A stretch of 5,039 nucleotides of DNA from an uncultured Bacilli bacterium (GCA_947624635.1 CANQLF010000048.1:1-5039); one strand, 5' to 3'; positions 1-5,006 are shown, counted from the stretch's first letter. Translations and numbers: made by a program. Notes: generated by a model from the letters alone, not told the origin.

Positions 1-572
1 TTGATAAATACATAATTACCATCAAAGGCAACATCCCAAGCATTATCAGTTATTTCACTCATAGTATAAGTCCCATTTATAAATTCGCTCATTGCATCTA
101 ATGAACTATAACCGGTTAAAGTAAAATCAGTAGATGACATATTTTCTTTTTCACCGTGATTTCTAAACCCATCTGGCATATCATTATTTGATTCAATTTC
201 TGCTTTTTCAATATTATTACCATTTAATCCAACACCATAAGTATAATAATAGCTTTCAATATAATCACTATCGGCAAAAGATTCAATATCATCAATTGTA
301 TAAGTTGCGATATTATCAAATTTTTCTCTTGCATCCTCTCTTCCTTCTTTTTGTGACGGATCAAAATCTTTCATCATATTTTCTCTGTTAAATCCAATAG
401 TCACTTCTTTGTCATAAGCATTTTTATAAGAATCAATCAAATCTACTGCAGTATTTTTAATAGCTAGTGTTATGGTACAAGCACAAGCAATAATTAAAAT
501 GATAATTCCTATTAAAATATTCCTTCCTTTATTTCTCTTAATTGAAATCCATGCATTTTTTAATATAAACAT
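1..572 (-). CDS. ABC transporter permease, FtsX/MacB-like, N-terminal part (runs off window)
   Basis: This is a partial gene: the first 190 codons are present and the 3' part lies beyond position 1. The start is ATG at 572-570, preceded at the best spacing by AAGGAGGA (578-585). The protein begins MFILKNAWISIKRNKGRN, a short basic cytoplasmic segment, followed by one hydrophobic membrane helix at about residues 19-40 (LIGIIILIIACACTITLAI). A long polar, acidic and Asn/Tyr-rich region without membrane helices follows to the window edge. This order (short basic N-terminus, TM1, large extracytoplasmic domain) is typical of the MacB/FtsX permease superfamily, whose members work with a separate ATPase in peptide or antibiotic export, lipoprotein handling or envelope signalling. 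The remaining three membrane helices and the ATPase gene would lie to the left and are not visible. The substrate cannot be told. The family call rests on architecture and on the recognisable N-terminal style, not on a full-length match. Confidence 0.8.
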   Translation of the reverse strand, partial: MFILKNAWISIKRNKGRNILIGIIILIIACACTITLAIKNTAVDLIDSYKNAYDKEVTIGFNRENMMKDFDPSQKEGREDAREKFDNIATYTIDDIESFADSDYIESYYYTYGVGLNGNNIEKAEIESNNDMPDGFRNHGEKENMSSTDFTLTGYSSLDAMSEFINGTYTMSEITDNAWDVAFDGNYVFI

Positions 573-577
573 TATAT

Positions 578-585
578 TCCTCCTT
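578..585 (-). promoter_or_regulatory. Strong ribosome binding site of the permease gene
   Basis: The minus strand reads AAGGAGGA, a near-perfect complement of the 16S rRNA tail, five bases before the ATG at 572. It fixes the start of the permease and supports it being a real, well-translated gene although only its first part is in the window. Confidence 0.8.
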
Positions 586-625
586 AAAAACAATTTAATT
601 TTATTATTGGATTATTAAAGAAATA

Positions 626-639
626 TTAAAGTGCTTTAA
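626..639. repeat. Short palindrome TTAAAG-TG-CTTTAA
   Basis: This is a 6+2+6 palindrome, 54 bp upstream of the permease start and between the other palindrome and the ribosome binding site. In such AT-rich DNA short palindromes arise by chance, but its position in the presumed leader makes it a possible second operator half or a weak RNA hairpin. Confidence 0.2.
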
Positions 640-669
640 ATTTTTATTATTTTTTTCCATGTTAAAAAA

Positions 670-689
670 CAATAGTTATTACACTATTG
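670..689. promoter_or_regulatory. Candidate operator: 7-bp inverted repeat upstream of the permease gene
   Basis: CAATAGT, six bases (TATTAC), then ACTATTG gives a perfect 7-bp inverted repeat in a 20-bp site, about 100 bp upstream of the permease start. There is no U-run on either side, so it does not look like a terminator. The size and symmetry suit a dimeric repressor of the GntR, MarR or TetR type, which often control ABC transporter genes. No such regulator is in the window, so the role is inferred from position and symmetry only. Confidence 0.3.
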
Positions 690-720
690 AAATAAAGTTT
701 TACTTATTTAAAAATTAAAT

Positions 721-969
721 TTAATGCCTTTTTGTTATTTTTAAAGCTTCAATACCACCTTCTTGGTATTTTCTTAACCAACGTCTAACTGTACCCGGAT
801 ATGTATTAAATTCACGAGCTGTAGGTTTAATACCATATTTTAAAGCATTTTCTACCATAGGATATAATAATTTTTCTTTTTCTTCATCAGTTTTATTAGC
901 AAATAAATCTTCTTCTTTTACGTCGTATAATTTAAAATCTGTAGGCATAAATATCATCTTCTTTCTCAT
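721..969 (-). CDS. N-terminal helix-turn-helix fragment of an IS transposase (82 aa, probably truncated)
   Basis: The 82-residue product is a lone helix-turn-helix domain. The helices lie at about residues 32-45, 48-55 (KPTAREFN) and 57-68 (YPGTVRRWLRKY), followed by GGIEALK. This is the DNA-binding N-terminus of DDE transposases related to IS481/rve proteins, in which the segment GxxGLK/EALK leads into a basic linker and a catalytic domain of about 250 residues. Here the frame departs after EALK into KRH and stops, and no DDE domain follows in any frame before the permease, so it is most likely a decayed insertion-sequence remnant. A standalone small DNA-binding protein is the alternative. 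The upstream ATG at 969 has no ribosome binding site. An extended -10 element at 972-980 would start the RNA at about 965, just inside that ATG, so the third Met (ATG at 948, preceded by a GAAAG-like site) may be the true start. Confidence 0.6.
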   Translation of the reverse strand: MRKKMIFMPTDFKLYDVKEEDLFANKTDEEKEKLLYPMVENALKYGIKPTAREFNTYPGTVRRWLRKYQEGGIEALKITKRH

Positions 970-971
970 AA

Positions 972-980
972 ATTATAACA
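972..980 (-). promoter_or_regulatory. Extended -10 promoter of the transposase fragment
   Basis: The minus strand reads TGTTATAAT, a perfect TGN extended -10 element with a consensus TATAAT. At 17-bp spacing the -35 hexamer would be TTAATG (995-1000), which is poor but tolerable with an extended -10. Transcription would start around 965, so the RNA would lack the first ATG of the 82-residue frame. The element lies immediately after a hairpin terminator (984-1012), so this gene appears insulated from the upstream operon and driven by its own promoter. Confidence 0.45.
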
Positions 981-983
981 TTT

Positions 984-1012
984 AAAAACCAACTCATTAA
1001 AATATGAGTTGG
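984..1012 (-). terminator. Second intrinsic terminator, between rod gene and transposase fragment
   Basis: CCAACTCAT (989-997) and ATGAGTTGG (1004-1012) form a perfect 9-bp stem with a six-base loop. On the minus strand the stem is followed at once by five U (984-988). On the plus strand no U-run follows, so it is directional. It backs up the terminator at 1031-1064 and shields the transposase fragment from read-through, a feature common at the 5' side of insertion-sequence genes. Confidence 0.6.
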
Positions 1013-1030
1013 AAATTGATATTATTTATT

Positions 1031-1064
1031 TGAAAAAGAAAAAGTGAGACCTAAGTCCCACTTT
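1031..1064 (-). terminator. Intrinsic terminator of the foldase-rod operon
   Basis: On the minus strand AAAGTGGGAC, loop TTAG, then GTCTCACTTT forms a 10-bp stem with one G-U pair, followed by a U-rich run (TTCTTTTTC). The G-U pair forms only in minus-strand RNA; in plus-strand RNA the same position is an A-C mismatch, which sets the direction. It begins 15 bases after the TAA of the 830-residue gene and is the natural end of the operon transcript. Confidence 0.8.
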
Positions 1065-1079
1065 ATATTTATGATTTTA

Positions 1080-3572
1080 TTATTTTGCATAACCATTAGT
1101 TTTTAACCAATTAATAACATATTTCATTTTTGCTTCTGTAGTTGCTTTAGGATATTCTGTGTAGTATGCTTCATAGGCTTTAACTAAGTCATCTATTGGT
1201 AAAGAATCTATTTCTTTTAAATCAGTTAATTCAATTAATTTATTTTCTATTCTAGTTAATTGACCTTCAATATCTCCAAGTTTACTACTCATTGCACCCA
1301 TACGGCCAAATAGTGTTCCGTCATCTGTAATATTATCTTTTTTACCGATTAAATTATTAAGATTAGTAACATTATTTTCAATTAGAGTTTTGATCGAATT
1401 ATTTGTATTATCAAATGCATTTTTAATATTAGTTTCAATCTCTTTTTGAGAATTACCAATTTTTTCAGTAATTTCAGTTGTATTAGTGTCAATTTTTGTA
1501 CTTAATGAACTTATACTATTATCTAAAATATCAAATCTTTCTGTGATATTTTTTTGATTTTTATCAATATTATTTTCTATTCTTGTTAACATTGTTGATA
1601 AATTCTTTTGGTTATTGCTTATAGTTTCTTCTATTCTTGATAATATTGTGTATAATGCTAATTGGTTATCACTCATATTTTTATCAACATTATCGAATCT
1701 TTCAGCAATTGCTACTTGATTTTTAGATAAAGTAGATTCAATTCTTGATAATACTGTATTTAAATTTGCTTGATTTTCATTCATTTTTTTATCAATATAA
1801 TTAAGTCTTAGAGTTAAAGCTGATTGATTAGCATCTAAAATAGATTTTAATTCACTTTGATTACTACTCATATTAGAATCTATATTATTAAGTCTAGTAT
1901 CTAAAGCTTTTTGATTTTTATCAATGTTATTTTCTACTCTAGTTAAAAAAGTTTTTAATGCTTCTTGATTATTATTTAATGTTTTTTCTATTCTAGTCAA
2001 TATTGTATATAGTGCTGTTTGATTATCACTCATATTTTTATCAACATTATCGAATCTTTGAGCTAAAGCAGATTGATTATTATCAATAGTTTCTTCAATT
2101 TTTTCTAGTACAATTGAAAGTGCTGCTTGATTTGTATCAATAGTATATTCAATTCTAGATAATATTGTGCTTAACGCTAATTGATTATCACTCATGTTTT
2201 TATCAACATTATCAAATCTTTCAGCAATTGCTACTTGATTTTTAGATAAAGTAGATTCAATTCTTGATAATATTGTGCTTAACGCTAATTGATTATCACT
2301 CATGTTTTTATCAACATTATCAAATCTTTCAGCAAGTGCTAATTGATTTTTAGATAAAGTAGATTCAATTCTTGATAATATTGTGCTTAACGCTAATTGA
2401 TTATCACTCATGTTTTTATCAACATTATCAAATCTTTCAGCAAGTGCTAATTGATTTGTAGTTAAAGTAGATTCAATTCTTGATAATATTGTGCTTAACG
2501 CTAATTGATTATCACTCATATTTTTATCAACATTATCGAATCTTTCAGCAAGTGCTACTTGATTTGTAGCCAAAGTAGATTCAATTCTAGATAATATTGT
2601 GTATAATGCTAATTGATTATTATTCATATTTTTATCAACGTTATCGAATCTTTTAGCTATTGCTGCTTGATTTGTATCAATTGTATTTTCCATTCTTTCA
2701 AGAATAACAGATGTAGCTTCTTGGTTTTCTATAACTTTATCAAATCTTTTATGAAGATTGGACTCTGCATTAATAATTGATGCACTTAAATTTGTTTCTA
2801 CATTTATCATCGCATTTATTAGATTTGTTTGTACATTTAATAATGAATTATACAAATTAGATTGAATGTTATTTAATGTAGAAAGTAATTGATTATGGTA
2901 TATATCCATTTTTTGATCTAATGCATTAAATCTAGCAGTGTATCCATTATATAGATTATTTTGAACATTAACTAGTGAACCATATAAATTTGATTCAACA
3001 TTAGACATGGCTTTGCTTAAATTATTTTCCACATTGACTAATGAATTATAAAGATTTGTTTGTATGTTATCTAGTGTAACTAATAATTCTTCTTGATTGT
3101 TAGCCATATTTTCATCAACTGTATCAAATCTTCCATTTAATACTTTTTGATATTCATCTAAAGTATTGGATAATTCATCGATGCTATCAAGTAATTCAAG
3201 TTGATCTTTAACCATATTACTATCGATTTTATTAAATCTTGAAGTATTATTTTCTGCTTCTTTTGAAATTAAATTTAATACTTCTCTAATTCTATTATTG
3301 ATACTGTAATAATTAGATTCTTCAGTATCTAATACAGAATTAATATCATCTTTTGTATCTGTACTAAGTTTTGCAATTTTACTATCTAAATCATTTGCTT
3401 TCTTAGTACCATTTTTTGCAGTTTCACTAATTTTAGAATTTAAATTAGTGATACCATCATTTTGTATATTACATACTTTTACAAGTGTGAATATACCTAG
3501 TAATAAAGCTATTGCAGCTAAAACAATAATAACAATATTACTATAATTTAATCTTTCTTCTTTTCCTTTCAT
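1080..3572 (-). CDS. Membrane-anchored, repeat-rich coiled-coil rod protein (830 aa)
   Basis: I do not recognise a named family. Residues 1-10 are basic, and 11-33 form one membrane helix (IVIIVLAAIALLLGIFTLV), so it looks like a signal-anchor protein with almost everything outside the membrane. Cys34 follows but the context (VKVC) is not a lipobox. Residues about 40-145 are irregular coiled coil. Residues 148-213 and 214-279 are a 66-residue duplication built largely of 11-residue units starting NL (173, 184, 195, 206; 239, 250, 261, 272). Residues 283-689 are 18-residue units starting Asn-Gln, often alternating as NQLALAERFDNVDKNMSD and NQLALSTILSRIESTLSK. Residues 690-785 are irregular coiled coil with a Gly-containing break (GRMGAM). 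Residues 790-830 form a small helical cap with several Tyr and one Trp. The start has AAGGAG seven bases upstream (3580-3585). The gene is 20 bp behind the foldase gene, in one transcript with it. A structural or adhesive surface rod, possibly oligomeric, is inferred; it could also be a spacer or tether within the envelope. Confidence 0.85.
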   Translation of the reverse strand: MKGKEERLNYSNIVIIVLAAIALLLGIFTLVKVCNIQNDGITNLNSKISETAKNGTKKANDLDSKIAKLSTDTKDDINSVLDTEESNYYSINNRIREVLNLISKEAENNTSRFNKIDSNMVKDQLELLDSIDELSNTLDEYQKVLNGRFDTVDENMANNQEELLVTLDNIQTNLYNSLVNVENNLSKAMSNVESNLYGSLVNVQNNLYNGYTARFNALDQKMDIYHNQLLSTLNNIQSNLYNSLLNVQTNLINAMINVETNLSASIINAESNLHKRFDKVIENQEATSVILERMENTIDTNQAAIAKRFDNVDKNMNNNQLALYTILSRIESTLATNQVALAERFDNVDKNMSDNQLALSTILSRIESTLTTNQLALAERFDNVDKNMSDNQLALSTILSRIESTLSKNQLALAERFDNVDKNMSDNQLALSTILSRIESTLSKNQVAIAERFDNVDKNMSDNQLALSTILSRIEYTIDTNQAALSIVLEKIEETIDNNQSALAQRFDNVDKNMSDNQTALYTILTRIEKTLNNNQEALKTFLTRVENNIDKNQKALDTRLNNIDSNMSSNQSELKSILDANQSALTLRLNYIDKKMNENQANLNTVLSRIESTLSKNQVAIAERFDNVDKNMSDNQLALYTILSRIEETISNNQKNLSTMLTRIENNIDKNQKNITERFDILDNSISSLSTKIDTNTTEITEKIGNSQKEIETNIKNAFDNTNNSIKTLIENNVTNLNNLIGKKDNITDDGTLFGRMGAMSSKLGDIEGQLTRIENKLIELTDLKEIDSLPIDDLVKAYEAYYTEYPKATTEAKMKYVINWLKTNGYAK
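1506..2726 (-). repeat. Array of 23 NQ-starting 18-residue units (54-bp, mostly paired as 108-bp units)
   Basis: Asn-Gln begins a unit at residues 283, 301, 319 and so on every 18 residues up to 571, then at 582 after a single 11-residue step, then again every 18 at 600, 618, 636, 654 and 672. Core positions in each unit (about 1, 5, 9, 12, 16) follow 4-4-3-4-3 spacing, which is one hendecad plus one heptad. The one short step removes exactly seven residues, so the helix register is kept. Most units pair into a 36-residue (108-bp) repeat, one half carrying RFDNVDKNMSD and the other ILSRIESTL. Confidence 0.9.
2161..2592 (-). repeat. Four near-identical tandem 108-bp copies in the rod gene
   Basis: Copies start at 2161, 2269, 2377 and 2485. 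The first and second differ at two bases, the second and third at two bases, and the fourth by several more. A clearly diverged fifth follows at 2593. Bases 1642-1749 form a detached copy that is again close to the first. This degree of identity, against more diverged units around it, indicates recent tandem duplication or gene conversion, and the copy number may vary between strains. Confidence 0.85.
2736..3131 (-). repeat. 66-residue duplication made of 11-residue (hendecad) units
   Basis: Residues 148-213 and 214-279 align without gaps at their starts (RFDTVDENM against RFNALDQKM) and through NIQTNLYNSL / NIQSNLYNSL. Inside each copy the 11-residue unit NLxxxxxNVxx recurs (NLYNSLVNVEN, NLSKAMSNVES, NLYGSLVNVQN). 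At DNA level the two 198-bp halves have drifted much more than the 108-bp copies, so this is an older duplication. Confidence 0.75.
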
Positions 3573-3579
3573 ACTTCTA

Positions 3580-3585
3580 CTCCTT
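3580..3585 (-). promoter_or_regulatory. Ribosome binding site of the rod gene
   Basis: AAGGAG lies seven bases before the ATG at 3572 and inside the 20-bp gap after the foldase stop codon. It fixes the start just before the membrane helix and supports independent, efficient translation of the second gene in the operon. Confidence 0.75.
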
Positions 3586-3592
3586 CTTTTTA

Positions 3593-4825
3593 TTATTTAA
3601 TCTTAATACTTGTATAAGTATCATGATAAATAATAGGTACATCTTTTAAAGTATTTGAAATTTTTTCTAAGAGTTTTTCTTCTCTTTTTTGGTCATAGAC
3701 CATAGGTAGTTTTTTATCATCTAATTCATCACGTATTATTATATGTAATGCATAATCAGATTTAACTACATCACTAATATCACCAACGTTTAATTTATTA
3801 ACTGCTTTTTCTACTTCATCTAGCATTTCTCCATCTTTATAGTAAACGTAATATGGAGGATCTTCTCCTATAGCAGCTTCACTATATTTTTTGATTAAAT
3901 CATCAAAATTTGCTCCAGATTTTGCTTCTTTTAAGATAGTTTCAGCTAAAGTTTGCTTTTGATTTATCGTAGTAGAATCCAATCCTTTCTTAGTGGATGC
4001 ATCCACTAATGATAAGACAACCTGTCTTATCATTTTGTAATTATTATAATATTCATCTTTAGCTTCATCTTTTTCTTCTTTAGATAAATCATTACTTTTA
4101 CCTTCAGTATACATTTCATTATAAATTAGTTTATATAATTTATCAGTTCTAGACATTTTATCATATGCAGCTTCTGTTGTAGAGTTATCTTTTAACATTT
4201 TTTTAAATGCCTTTTTACCTCCTAATTCTTGAATGAATTCTTGCTTTTCATTTAAAAGTTCTTCTTCATCTTTTTTAGATAATTTTATCTTATATTCGCT
4301 AGCTAACTTTTTAATTACACCTGCAGTTTTAATTTCTTTTACAGTTCTTTCTTTTAAGTACTCTCTCATTGTTATGTTACTTTCTTCATCGACAAGTGTA
4401 TTTAATGTAGCTTCTGGAAGGTTAGTATTATCTTTTCCAAAATAATTATATTTAACTGAGTATAGATAAATCATAAAATCGCTTTTATTAAAATTATATT
4501 TATCTACGGTTATTACAGTTTTATTTGAGAAAGCTATTGATGCAAATATTAATGAGATTGTCATTAATACAATTATTATAGCTATACAAATAGATGTAAT
4601 TTTATGTGATTTAATTTTGGATGAAATACTGTTAAACATTCTATCCACCCCCATATTTATTCTATTTTTATTATATTCTTTTCTTGTATCTTTCTTTACA
4701 GCAGTGGATGTAGTTGTTTTCTTAACTGTTTTTTTAGCACTTACTTTTTTAGTATTACTACTTGTAGTATTCTTTGAAGTTTTTGGTTTATTTATTACTT
4801 CATTTTCTTTTTTGGTATTAGCCAC
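3593..4825 (-). CDS. Membrane-anchored PrsA/SurA-like foldase with parvulin-type PPIase domain (410 aa)
   Basis: The start chosen is GTG at 4825, because AGGGGGTGAT lies three bases before it (one mismatch to the ideal site). The ATG 13 codons upstream has no such site. Residues 1-75 are cytoplasmic and rich in Lys, Thr and Ser (KKTVKKTTTSTAVKK). Residues 76-98 are the membrane helix. Residues 101-245 resemble the helical SurA/PrsA N-terminal chaperone domain. Residues 264-366 are a parvulin-like domain with ILKEAKSGANFDDLIKKYSE, the LNVGDISDVVKSDYALHII strand-helix end and His361. The family catalyses prolyl isomerisation and folds exported proteins outside the membrane. The first parvulin His (usually in SHIL or RHIL) is replaced here by Gln268 (RQVVLS), and the Phe-Gly-Leu-Gly stretch is altered (PYYVYY), so enzymatic activity may be low while chaperone activity remains. 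Usual PrsA proteins are lipoproteins; this one has no lipobox. It leads the operon with the rod gene. Confidence 0.82.
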   Translation of the reverse strand: MANTKKENEVINKPKTSKNTTSSNTKKVSAKKTVKKTTTSTAVKKDTRKEYNKNRINMGVDRMFNSISSKIKSHKITSICIAIIIVLMTISLIFASIAFSNKTVITVDKYNFNKSDFMIYLYSVKYNYFGKDNTNLPEATLNTLVDEESNITMREYLKERTVKEIKTAGVIKKLASEYKIKLSKKDEEELLNEKQEFIQELGGKKAFKKMLKDNSTTEAAYDKMSRTDKLYKLIYNEMYTEGKSNDLSKEEKDEAKDEYYNNYKMIRQVVLSLVDASTKKGLDSTTINQKQTLAETILKEAKSGANFDDLIKKYSEAAIGEDPPYYVYYKDGEMLDEVEKAVNKLNVGDISDVVKSDYALHIIIRDELDDKKLPMVYDQKREEKLLEKISNTLKDVPIIYHDTYTSIKIK

Positions 4826-4829
4826 AATA

Positions 4830-4838
4830 TCACCCCCT
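4830..4838 (-). promoter_or_regulatory. Ribosome binding site that sets the GTG start of the foldase gene
   Basis: The minus strand reads AGGGGGTGA, matching the anti-Shine-Dalgarno sequence with a single mismatch, at proper distance from GTG 4825-4823. It decides against the ATG at 4864, which lies upstream of it and inside the presumed leader. Confidence 0.75.
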
Positions 4839-4845
4839 ACTCTTA

Positions 4846-4867
4846 AAAGTGCAGTATAGTACACTTT
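4846..4867. promoter_or_regulatory. 22-bp imperfect palindrome in the operon leader (candidate operator or RNA hairpin)
   Basis: AAAGTG (4846-4851) and CACTTT (4862-4867) are perfect arms around a central TATA-containing part that is itself largely symmetric: 18 of 22 positions obey twofold symmetry. It lies 20-40 bases downstream of the predicted transcription start and just upstream of the ribosome binding site. A repressor bound here would block elongation, or the RNA hairpin could affect translation. No cognate regulator is visible. Confidence 0.35.
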
Positions 4868-4894
4868 GATATTAGAAAAGAAATAATGCTTATT

Positions 4895-4923
4895 ATTATA
4901 ATTTTAAGGTGATAGTTTGTCAA
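4895..4923 (-). promoter_or_regulatory. Consensus SigA promoter of the foldase-rod operon
   Basis: The minus strand has TTGACA (4918-4923), a 17-bp spacer, and TATAAT (4895-4900): both hexamers perfect and spacing ideal. The predicted start of transcription is near 4888, giving a leader of about 63 bases before the GTG at 4825. Such a full match suggests strong housekeeping transcription, unless the palindrome at 4846-4867 restrains it. Confidence 0.85.
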
Positions 4924-5006
4924 TAAATTTTGAAAAAATAAAGTCAAAAAAAAGACAATTTTGGTTAGTATTTACAGCCGATAATAGTAGAAAAGATAAA
5001 TTTTAA
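4917..5006 (+). CDS. Possible 29-residue small ORF, divergent to the operon (doubtful)
   Basis: A TTG codon at 4917 sits three bases after AAGGTGAT (4906-4913), the same arrangement as at the foldase start. It opens a frame of 29 codons ending in TAA at 5004-5006. The peptide would be basic with a short hydrophobic centre (KKRQFWLVFTADNSRKDKF). The stop overlaps the left arm of a stem-loop with a plus-strand U-run. A weak plus-strand promoter (TTGATA at 4866-4871, TATTAT at 4891-4896, 19-bp spacing) could serve it. I do not recognise the peptide. The start codon is weak, the ribosome site overlaps the opposite-strand promoter, and chance is a serious alternative. Confidence 0.2.
   Translation: MSINFEKIKSKKRQFWLVFTADNSRKDKF

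Larger units (their letters stand above)
573..720 (-). other. Spacer upstream of the permease gene with two palindromes, no clear promoter
   Basis: This 148-bp gap lies between the stop of the transposase fragment and the permease start. It is almost entirely A and T and contains no credible reading frame. It must carry any promoter dedicated to the permease, but I see no hexamer pair close to TTGACA-17-TATAAT on the minus strand. Weak options are TTTAAA-17-TAATAA around 610-645 and a TAATAA inside the palindrome at 670-689. No terminator-like hairpin with a U-run is seen after the transposase fragment, so read-through from its promoter into the permease is possible. Confidence 0.4.

Noticed and set aside
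188..391. 67-codon plus-strand frame opposite the permease
   Set aside because: It is antisense to a well-supported coding frame, has no ribosome binding site, and its composition (Tyr, His, Gln, Leu rich) is that of reverse-complement AT-rich coding DNA.
984..1012. Hairpin as a terminal inverted repeat of an insertion sequence
   Set aside because: Both arms lie together with a six-base loop and a U-run on one side, and no matching copy is seen at the other side of the transposase fragment, so a terminator explains it better.
1506..2726. Repeat array as a CRISPR or non-coding satellite
   Set aside because: The 54/108-bp units are in frame, encode a continuous helix pattern and have no unique spacers between identical short repeats.
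3468..3473. Lipobox cysteine (Cys34) in the rod protein
   Set aside because: The residues before it are Val-Lys-Val; a lipobox needs a small residue at -1 and no Lys at -2, so the helix is taken as an uncleaved anchor.
4233..4445. 70-codon plus-strand frame within the foldase gene
   Set aside because: It is antisense to the foldase coding sequence, and the Ser/Phe/Leu-rich composition mirrors Lys/Glu codons on the other strand. No start signal is visible.
721..4825. Mycoplasma-type genetic code (UGA as Trp)
   Set aside because: Tryptophans in the permease, transposase fragment and rod are all TGG, and no in-frame TGA needs to be read through.
4617..4859. 80-codon hydrophobic plus-strand frame
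   Set aside because: The apparent membrane protein is only the reverse complement of the Lys/Thr-rich tail of the foldase (AAA and ACA codons read back as TTT and TGT or shifted Val/Leu codons).
4826..4864. ATG at 4864 as the start of the foldase gene (423 residues)
   Set aside because: It lies in the 22-bp palindrome, has no ribosome site, and is followed by a near-perfect site placed for the GTG at 4825.
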